Shown here: in pieces, positions 56,284 to 64,000 of the stretch | Layout of the letters: every line of letters starts with the position of its first letter | Position numbering within the stretch: the stretch's first letter is position 1 | Assembly: GCF_900090045.1 (NCBI RefSeq) | Contig: NC_041782.1 | Span: 1,645,001-1,709,000, forward strand | Reading direction: 5' to 3' | Length of the DNA stretch: 64,000 nucleotides | Source: Plasmodium malariae | Lineage: Eukaryota; Apicomplexa; Aconoidasida; Haemosporida; Plasmodiidae | The notes under the pieces: generated by a model | Told to the model about the DNA's origin: nothing | Databases searched by the model: none | Seen by the model: the letters and a program-made list of their open reading frames with translations, nothing else | Position numbers and translations under genes: made by a program

Positions 56284-58389
56284 CTATGCAGGCAGCGATT
56301 TGACGAACTCCTGGAGTTCCTGCTTGTACGCCTCCTGCCCCTTCACATATGCCAGGATTTTGCTCGGCTCGACAATTTCCTCATTCGTGTTCTCATCAAT
56401 TACTCTGATTTGTCCATCCTTCACTAATTGTTTTATCTCATTTTCGTTTAATTTAAAAAAATCAGGTAAATTATTGTCATGCAATAATAATGTAATATCA
56501 TCAGGTAAAAAGGCTTTAACAAAACTGTGAAAAAAAGCACACTCGTCATTATATTTTTTATGAATAATAGCTATTTCATATTCATAATTTTTAATTGGTA
56601 TTTCAATTTTATTTGAAAAAATTTCTTTTAACTGTGAAACGTATTGTACAAAGACTGGGAATAAGGAATCGTCCTTATTATATTTTCTTAAAAAAGAATC
56701 CGGAATGCTCTCATTCGGTATATTCAGCCAATACTGACCTCTTTCTTGTAATACTTGCGTAAATATATGAAGCATTTTATGATAAGAGTCATTCCATGTA
56801 ACATTTTTACTTTTCAAATAATTATAAAAATTATTTAGTGCATCCAATGGTTTGTACATAAGATTATTACTTTCATCAGTAACTTGCAAATGGTCAGGTA
56901 AAAAAAATAAACATGTTATTTGATCATTTAACTTATATAATTTTCCTGTTGTGTACTTTTTTAAAACATTTGATAGCCCTTCTTTTGTTTGAATAGGAAT
57001 ATATGGTTGACATAAAAAAATATAATTGGACATCAATCTTGAGAGCACCACATTTTGATAATCTCGGAAATGATGTAATAGTTTCAAATGAAATTCTTCT
57101 CCTTTATGTTCATAATCAATTGGTTGTAATTCCAATGCTACTTCTCTCTTTACTTTTTCTAATTGATAATCTTTTCTCCTCTTTTGTGCTATCTCTAAAT
57201 ATTGAAATCGTAAATCTTCTATATGTGTTTTCCACTTCCACCTGAAGAGTTCAGGAAAAAATCGATAATTTAATCCAGTTCTTAATAAAAAATAAATTAA
57301 ATTTTCAAGAAAAATTCTTCTATTAATATCGTAATATTCCCATGATGGTAGATTAATCATATAATCATATAAAATAGGAGTGTCACTCCTTTCATTAAAT
57401 TTCATTGTTTTTTTATGCCATTCGTTTTTTTCCAAATTTCTGTTCTCTTCATCTTCTGGACTTAAATTCTTGCTGTTCAGGTTATAAACTGAATGTTTTT
57501 CAACAAAAGCTTGCCAGTACAGGTCACTATCCATCCATTCGTTATTATCTAAATTATTTACCGGAGGATTGTGAAAACTTATCCACAACGTTTTAGCTCC
57601 GTCAATTAGAAGTTTTGCAGAATTCTCTTCCGCCTTTTTGCAGTTCTTTAGAGCTTCCTCAAATAGGATATCCTCTTCATGTGTCTTGCTTTTTTGGTGC
57701 ATTCCACTTTTTGCTTCTTTCTCCTCTCCTGCTTCAATTTCCTCCAACGCACTTATTTGACTGTCGTAAAAGTTTTTCATGCTGAAAAAGCAGGTGTGTA
57801 CGTAGTGCACGTGTAGGCCCACACGAGCATATAACTTGTTCACAATGTATAAACAGGTAGCACAATTTATGAACAGGTAGCACAATTTATGAACAGGTAG
57901 CACAATTTACGAACAATTAGCACAATTTATGAACAGATAACACAATTTATGAACATGCAGCACACTATTTATACATATATATTTTTTTTTTTTTTCTTTT
58001 TGCCATACCAAAGCAAAAGTTCCTTGTTGCTAATTTTTTCATTCCACTCGCTCCAGTCGATTTTTTTAAAGTGGCCTTTGTCCTTCTGTACTAGAACTTC
58101 CGCCTCAAAAATTTTTGCATTGAGATCTCGCCAATTGGACATATCACTATCTTTTGTTATGTACGAACTTAGGTCTTGCCATTTCTTTTTCAGGGATGAT
58201 AATGTACTAAAGCGTTTACATTCTCTGTAAACGAAAAAAAAAAAAAAAAAAATTGAAAAAAGGTCGAAAAAAGGAGGTCTCTCCTCATGTGTAACCGTGC
58301 AAGTATACAGTACGCATACATGTGTGTACATACGCTCACAAAGCATTATCATTTGTACTATACCTGTTAAAAGTTTTCAAAGATTTCAT
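56284..58389 (-). CDS. mitochondrial ATP synthase F0 subunit d-like protein, putative
   Basis: Three exons in phase: 58389-58364 (MKSLKTFN), 58224-58009 and 57781-56284, about 579 residues. The N-terminus (MKSLKTFNRECKRFSTLSSL) is Ser/Lys/Arg-rich without acidic residues before Glu10 and could be a mitochondrial presequence. The following segment KIDWSEWNEKISNKELLLCM, then KNFYDSQISALEEIE, resembles the core of ATP synthase subunit d (IDWxxYKxxV.. then a short helix before an acidic stretch). The remaining 450 residues (for example IHKKYNDECAFFHSFVKAFL) have no counterpart in the 160-residue mammalian subunit, in line with the enlarged, divergent F-type ATP synthase subunits of apicomplexans. 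By recalled synteny it sits beside plasmepsin VI in P. falciparum. The subunit-d call rests on weak similarity; the gene model is solid. Confidence 0.65.
57846..57962. repeat. 20-bp TTTATGAACAGGTAGCACAA repeat in intron
   Basis: Five to six copies with ACGAACAATTAGC and ATGAACAGATAAC variants, contained in the intron between exons 2 and 3 of the d-like gene. Confidence 0.9.
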
Positions 58390-59423
58390 TTCTACGAATA
58401 GTTATCGTTCTATTAAAAGTTTTCTGTTATTGCATATACAATATAGTGAATTTTGTTTTTAATAATTTTTTTTTTTTTTTTATATTATATTTTTTTTATA
58501 AGTATGAGTTTTTTTATATTTTACAAAACATATATAATCCTCTGACATAATAATTAATCGTGCCAAACAAAATAGGAAAAAAAGAAAAAGAAAAAGAAAA
58601 TTTATTATTAACAAAATTACATTTCATCTTTTCACCGAGAATGTGTAACTACACTCTTTTCGAGGCTTCAAAAAATAGAAAGAGGAACTAAGTTTGTATT
58701 CACCATATGCTTTAAAAAATATGAACACAAGTTTTTAATTGTTCATATATTTTTTTTTTTTATAAAAAAAAAAAAATATATTATATAGATATATAAATAT
58801 ATATATAAGTTTATTTTACAAAAAAAAAAAAAAAAAAATACTTTTTTAAGAACACAATTTTGTATCTTACCACTTCATTTTTTCTATCACTACCTCTTAT
58901 GGGCGATCAAAATGAAGAAAAAAAAAAAAAAAAAAAAATATATAAATGTAAGCAAATATGAACATACGTTTTTGAGAACTACCCCGCTTAAGCTTTTACT
59001 TAATGTTTTATTTGTTAAAAGAAGTTACAATAATGAAGCAGTTATTTATATATATATTTATATATTCATATATATGCGTATATGTAAAAAAAAAGAGAAG
59101 CATCCCACCGTTTTCGCTCTACGAAATGATTATAAAAACAGACAAAGCAACCATGTTTGTGAAAAAAAAAAAGAAAATACAAAATGTACACAGTATGCAA
59201 AATGTACAAAGGATGCAAAATGTACACAGTATGCAAAATGTACACAGTATGCAAAATGTACACAGTATGCAAAATGCACAAATATGTAAAATTTTCTAAT
59301 TTTTTTAGTATTTACTATTTTCGTAAATACTGGAAGCACCAAATTCTCCTATAAAAAACGCATACACATTTTACATATTGCTTATTAAAAAGACGTGTAA
59401 AAAATGTATAGCCCCTTTTTCTT
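58390..59423. other. intergenic spacer d-like gene / plasmepsin
   Basis: AT-rich, with T-runs at 58469-58482, A-runs (58820-58838, 58918-58938), TA-rich stretches and an 18-bp array (59176-59285). A frame at 58912 is Lys-run plus repeat only. Confidence 0.65.
59176..59285. repeat. 18-bp AAAATGTACACAGTATGC repeat
   Basis: About six copies with AAAATGTACAAAGGATGC variants, just 3' of the plasmepsin gene. Confidence 0.92.
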
Positions 59424-62400
59424 CTAAAAATTGTGATTTGCCTCAATTAGACCAACAAGCTTATGGTCAATGTCAAATATTGTGTAGTATTTTCTAATGA
59501 AAACATTTCCTGTAACAAGTTGTTTGTTTAACCGTTTAAACATGTGAACAGTGAAATAAGTTTGCAAATATATGTGCGTAAAATTATTGGGAGCAAATTA
59601 TATGCTCGCTGTTATGAGCAGCAAAATTGGTGTAATACTATACATAAAAATCTTTTTCAGTATTTTTCTAATTTGTTTAAAATCTAACCAAAAATAAATA
59701 TAGGTCCTCGTGGCGCAGGAACATCAAGTGACATTATTCCAATTACGCCTAAGAAAAAGAAGGAAAAGGAAAAATGTGCAGTTAAAATATTGCACACTTA
59801 GGATAGGACAGCTAGCCAACAAATAATTATGAACTGTTCATAAAAAAAATAATAAATAAAACAAAGTAAAAAAAAAAAAAAAAAAAAAATTAAAATAAAT
59901 AAAATTAAATTAAGCAAAATAGAATAAAGCGAAACAAAATAAAGAGAAATAAAGCAACGTAAAACCTACATTGAACAGATTTATTGTCCTCCTGTAAAAA
60001 TCGGGTAAACAACACCCAAAATGAAAAAAAGAGAAATAAAAAGAAACATTTTGTAATATAAAATAAATATAAATTTGAGGAATATAGCGATTTAACAGAA
60101 ATAAAAATGAGGAGTGTTGGTACTTCTGATATACATTCTTTCTTTAAAAACGAAAAATGAAAAGCTTGTAATTATACGCGTAAACTGATTTTTGTAAATT
60201 ATTATATTACGTTATCTACTTCTTCAAGGATATAGTCCTCTGGTTTAAAATCCAGTTTTACTTTTTTTCCGTCAACATTTTTTAAAATAAATGAAATAGT
60301 TGGTAAACTACTTATATTCGAACAATCTTTCTCTAAATTTAGTTTTTCTATTAAGGGTTGTATGAGGCTGGACGGTCCAGTTAGCTAAGAAATAATTATG
60401 AACAGTTCACAAAAAAAAAAAGAAAAAAAGAAAGAAGTTATAATGTTCCATTTTGCGAAGTGCGTTATTTTATTTTACCTTATTTAACTTTAACTTTATT
60501 TAATTTTGTTTAATTTTGTTCAACTTTGTTCAACGTTGTTCAACTTTGTTCAACGTTGTTCAACTTTGTTCAACGTTGTTCAACTTTGTTCAACGTTGTT
60601 CAACTTTGTTCAACTTTGTTCAACGTTGTTCAACTTTGTTCAACGTTGTTCAACTTTGTTCAACTTTATTCAACGTTGTTCAACGTTGTTCAACTTAGTT
60701 CAACGTTGATCAACTTTATTTAACTTAACTTTTTTTTACTTTATTTTTCCCAATTACCAAACTCGATCCTGTGTCTATTGCGGCTCTACATTTTTTATTA
60801 TTACAAATTCTCAACTCCCTGTCAAAAAGTTGTATGTCTAAGAGGTTTACTTCCCAGAAGTCTATTTCAAAAAAGTAAAAAAAAAGGAGGAAAAACATGA
60901 AAGTGTAAAAACTGTGGTATTTTTTTTTCGTCTTTATTCCTTTTCGCCTTTCCTTTTTACAAATTGATACTACAGGAAACCACTCAATTTGTTTTCCTTC
61001 CACTGCGTATTTGCTGTTGGCCTTTCCAAATGTAATGGACCCCGACCTGTTTAAAAACAAAAAAAAAAAAAAAAAAAAAGAGCATAAAACTGGAGTCATA
61101 TCGTTTATATTTGTTTATGAGTGCATATGTTCATAGGGCACACGTAAATGATTTTACTCGTCCAATTTCTTTGGCACATAAAATGAAAAAATGTTCCTCT
61201 TCAGTAGATTCTGGAATTGAAAAAAAAAAAATAAAATAATTTAATCAACTGCTTTATATTGTTTTATCCATTTTTATTCCGCCCCTTTTTACTTCGTCCT
61301 TTTTACTTCGTCCTTTTTTATTTGACCCCTCTCCATTTGACCCCTCTCCATTTGACCCCTCTCCATTTGACCCCTCTCCATTTGACCCCTCTCCATTTGA
61401 CCCCTCTCCATTTGACCCCTCTCCATTTGACCCCTCTCCATTTGACCCCTCTCCATTTGACCCCTCTCCATTTGACCCCTCTCCATTTGACCCCTCTCCA
61501 TTTGACCCCTCTCCATTTGACCCCTCTCCATTTGACCCCTCTCCATTTGACCCCTCTCCATTTGACCCCTCTCCATTTCTTACCTGCTTTTTGATTGTTT
61601 CTATCAAGGGCATTGTGTACTTTTTTTGAAAACTGTAATCAGCTTTGCACATATACATGCACACAATTACAGAAAAAAAAAAAAAAAAAAAGACAAAAAA
61701 ATGATGATGAAAGAAAAAACTAATTAAATTAGAGTGATAATGAAAGGAAAAATAGAAAAAAGAAAACATACGATCAGAGAATCCTAGACCAACAATTCCG
61801 TCAAATGGTAACTCCGAAAAGGGGTGTAAAGATTCTGTAAAAAAGTTCAATATATTCTTTTTTTTTAATACATGTGTGCACAATATACAGTTTATTATTC
61901 ATTGACATATATACACGCATATTCTTCCTTTGAACCTTCAATAGCTAATCCTATACTTTGGTTTTTAATTTTTCTAAAAATAGGAAAATATAATTATGCT
62001 TTATGCACAGATTTGTTCTAATATTTTTGGACTTGTCTGATTGAAAGTGTTTTCCTTGCATACAGCCCTTTTAAGCGCACATCATCATATCCTTGCTCAA
62101 GAACTTTGAAAAAAAAAAAAAAAAAAAGATTTAAAACACGATGTAAAAGATCAGTCCAGTTATTAATTCCCTTGATGTTTATTTCATATCCACCTTACGT
62201 GAAAATATAAAAATATGAAATAATTTTTTTTTTTTTTTTTTCTTCTTTTTACTGCTTCTTCCTGTTCCGTACTATAAGAACAAAAAGAAAAGTAATGGCA
62301 TGAATATATAACGTATCATTGGAGCATTACTCAAATGTACACATTTTATAGACTCAATAGTTAAAATGCGTTTTTCACTACGGTATCTCGGTATTTCATT

Positions 62401-63336
62401 TCAAAACAATAACAATGATAACAATAATAGTAGTTATAGATTTACTTGAATGTACGTGTAAATGGACTCTTTATTGCCTACAAGAGAAAAAAAGGGGACA
62501 AAATTGTTTGTACGTAATTATTAGCAGTAGGTAATGTTGAAACTTTTCGGCCTTTCATGTGAAGGAATATAATGGTATATTATGAACACGGGCATGTTCT
62601 TTTCTATGTTTCTACTTTTCAAGTGCTTAGCAAAAGTTTTTGACATGTCGGAGTCAAATTTTTTGTGAGATGCACACCCTCCTCTGCAAAATGGAAGAAG
62701 CAAATTAGAAAATACTGTAACGACACAGTATATGAAAATACGGATAATGGAAATATAGGAGAATTCTGGGGTAAAAATGTTCACATGTATAGGTGTAGAC
62801 ATGTACACCCGTACGCATGTACATGTTCAGGTAAATTTGCATAAATTTTGTATAAAATGAGAAAAAAAATTTGTGAGTTCAATTCCTCGCCTCTTTTTTG
62901 ATATATACGTAACACATTTTATGGAGGGCACCACAAAATTACTTGAACCAGTGTCGAAAACGACTTTAAATTTTTGGCTGGGGGTACCAACTTCTATATC
63001 CCCAATAAACTGACTATTATGAAAATTTATTAAATCCTCCTGAACATATAATAACGAATTGGGTATTTTATTTTCTATAATGTAGTGAAAATTTTGGACA
63101 TTTTGAATGAATCCTTTCATATTGTTTTTAAATCTGTTATTTAATTTTATTTCATTGAAAAACAATTTTTTCCCCTCCATATTTGGAATATTTAAATTTT
63201 TGTATTTCTCTTCATTTTTTAAAGAGTTTGACACGTTTAGCGATGCAACGAGGAGTACGGGAATAACTGCGATCCACGTTAAAAGGTATAAGCACAAATG
63301 TAGATGCAAGTACGTGTGCAAATGTGGTCCCGCCAT
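59424..63336 (-). CDS. plasmepsin VI-type aspartic protease
   Basis: Fifteen exons all join in phase: 63336-62909, 62683-62616, 62477-62446, 62271-62253, 62103-62064, 61973-61936, 61834-61772, 61642-61584, 61210-61158, 61046-60961, 60861-60758, 60384-60211, 59991-59970, 59748-59689 and 59509-59424. The product is 443 residues. It is a pepsin-like (A1) protease with a hydrophobic signal/anchor ([20 protein letters not shown], about 15-34) and a prosegment to about residue 100. The first active site is VFDTGSSN (Asp128). The flap-side YGTGRS and [13 protein letters not shown] follow, then the second active site AAIDTGSSL, and LTGPSSL. The C-terminus is [20 protein letters not shown] then [15 protein letters not shown], ending EANHNF. 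Exon number and length match the many-exon plasmepsins (VI, VIII); recalled synteny with the d-like gene favours VI, which acts in mosquito stages. Two introns contain minisatellites. Confidence 0.9.
60498..60722. repeat. 10-bp TTGTTCAAC(T/G) repeat in plasmepsin intron
   Basis: About 22 copies alternating GTTCAACTTT and GTTCAACGTT in the intron between exons ending 60758 and starting 60384. Confidence 0.93.
61318..61577. repeat. 15-bp TTTGACCCCTCTCCA repeat in plasmepsin intron
   Basis: About 17 virtually identical copies. The array starts within 10 bases of the exon 8 donor (61583) and stays in frame with that exon, encoding NGEGS pentapeptides on the minus strand. Confidence 0.95.
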
Positions 63337-63424
63337 CTTTATTTTTTGCCTATCGCTAGGTAAATATAAATATATATGCGCGTTTATATATATGTATATA
63401 AATATATATATGTATATAAATATA

Positions 63425-63457
<33 letters not shown>

Positions 63458-63782
63458 GTGCGTATGTATAAGCTTGTGTTCATATGTATGTGCATAAACA
63501 CAAAGCATTCGAGCGGACGCTTTAACGTGGGTATTATGTGTGTGTTTCCTCTTTTGACATGAACTGTTCATAAAAACATAATTTCAGCTCCTGATGTGCG
63601 TCTTGTTATTATTAATAAAAAGGAAATATTGCCGAACAACAAAAAAATAAGATGAAAAAGTAATAAAAAATGAATAAATAAATAAATAAATTGATGCGCG
63701 AACAAATGAACCAACAACTCAATGAATAACCTCGTTTATGTAATTTTTACAACGGAGAAAATAATTTATCAGTAAAAAGGAA

Positions 63783-63822
<40 letters not shown>

Positions 63823-63870
63823 GCATAACAAGATAAAAAATACAAATTGTACTAAAGCTTTTTTTGATAG

Positions 63871-63901
<31 letters not shown>

Positions 63902-64000
63902 CAATGGAAAGAAAATGTATGTACACAAATATGCTAATGTATTTTGCGTATTTGTAGAAAAAAATATGCTTATATGTAAACACGAAACACCACTAATGCT
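63337..64000. other. 5' flank of the plasmepsin gene
   Basis: Contains a TATATAAATATATATG array (63386-63456), a CATGAACTGTTCATAAAAAC palindrome-plus-A motif at 63559, TAAA repeats (63671-63690), an AAT array (63784-63817) and a poly-A run (63870-63899). No coding exon seen. A promoter is expected but cannot be pinpointed. Confidence 0.65.
63784..63817. repeat. AAT trinucleotide repeat
   Basis: About eleven AAT units. Confidence 0.93.

Noticed and set aside
58912..59299. + strand frames with Lys runs and AKCTQY repeats
   Set aside because: The start lies in a poly-A tract and the rest is an 18-bp tandem repeat 3' of the plasmepsin gene.
60498..60723. Repetitive frames [14 protein letters not shown] and similar, and a possible CRISPR-like regular array
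   Set aside because: The 10-bp units have no unique spacers, and this is a eukaryotic intron minisatellite.
61254..61594. Frames of NGEGS, QMERG and LTPLH repeats
   Set aside because: All come from the 15-bp array inside a plasmepsin intron; the flanking exons join cleanly without it.
62130..62193. Extra plasmepsin exon beginning GTGGATATGAAATAAACATC
   Set aside because: Using it requires a poor donor and breaks the [15 protein letters not shown] continuity. Joining 62253 directly to 62103 gives the expected protease sequence in phase.

Overview
This is a nuclear segment from a Plasmodium (malaria parasite) genome. The evidence is the strong AT bias, the Lys/Asn-rich proteins with homopolymer tracts, short T-rich introns with GT..AG borders, and the presence of plasmepsin, heptatricopeptide-repeat, ApiAT-type transporter and apicoplast-style genes. 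Base composition is less extreme than in P. falciparum, and nearly every intergenic spacer carries its own minisatellite. I would guess a malariae/ovale-type species but cannot settle this. From memory the gene order (plasmepsin VI, ATP synthase d-like, RING E3, RPN12, GSK3, MFS transporter, RPL26) resembles part of P. falciparum chromosome 3; a synteny search would decide.

Layout. 1-3.5 kb: 3' part of a multi-exon + strand gene with acidic repeats. 4.3-6.8 kb (-): Der/EngA-type double GTPase. 7.3-9.4 kb (+): degenerate AAA-type protein broken by a poly-A frameshift. 10.6-12.2 kb (+): five-exon YGGT-family membrane protein. 12.8-13.5 kb (+): hypothetical. 14.5-17.3 kb (-): Sel1-repeat protein like HRD3/SEL1L. 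18.7-20.1 kb (+): acidic hypothetical with a second poly-A frameshift. 21.1-22.2 kb (-): hypothetical. 22.4-22.7 kb (+): small ORF. 23.7-24.8 kb (-): ribosomal protein L26. 25.9-26.6 kb: tRNA-Ile and tRNA-Val. 27.8-29.7 kb (-): multi-membrane-span transporter. 29.7-35.3 kb: gene-poor, repeat-rich. 35.3-37.7 kb (+): GSK3. 39.1-39.4 kb (-): possible micro-gene. 39.9-40.8 kb (-): RPN12. 42.5-46.0 kb (+): TTC12-like protein. 46.8-49.2 kb (-): TUL1-type membrane RING E3. 50.3-50.8 kb: probable structured RNA. 51.5-52.9 kb (-): small MBF1-like HTH protein. 53.4-55.6 kb (+): heptatricopeptide-repeat protein. 56.3-58.4 kb (-): ATP synthase d-like protein. 59.4-63.3 kb (-): 15-exon plasmepsin VI-type aspartic protease.

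The genes are independent eukaryotic units, not operons. Shared themes are protein quality control (HRD3-like, TUL1-like, RPN12), organelle function (YGGT, HPR, ATP synthase d, perhaps Der) and sexual-stage biology (plasmepsin VI, and a TTC12-like factor expected in axoneme assembly). Exon structures were built by hand from splice consensus, reading phase and family similarity. They are most secure for plasmepsin, GSK3, RPL26, HRD3-like, YGGT and the d-like gene. No bacterial-type promoters, operators, riboswitches or CRISPR arrays were seen.
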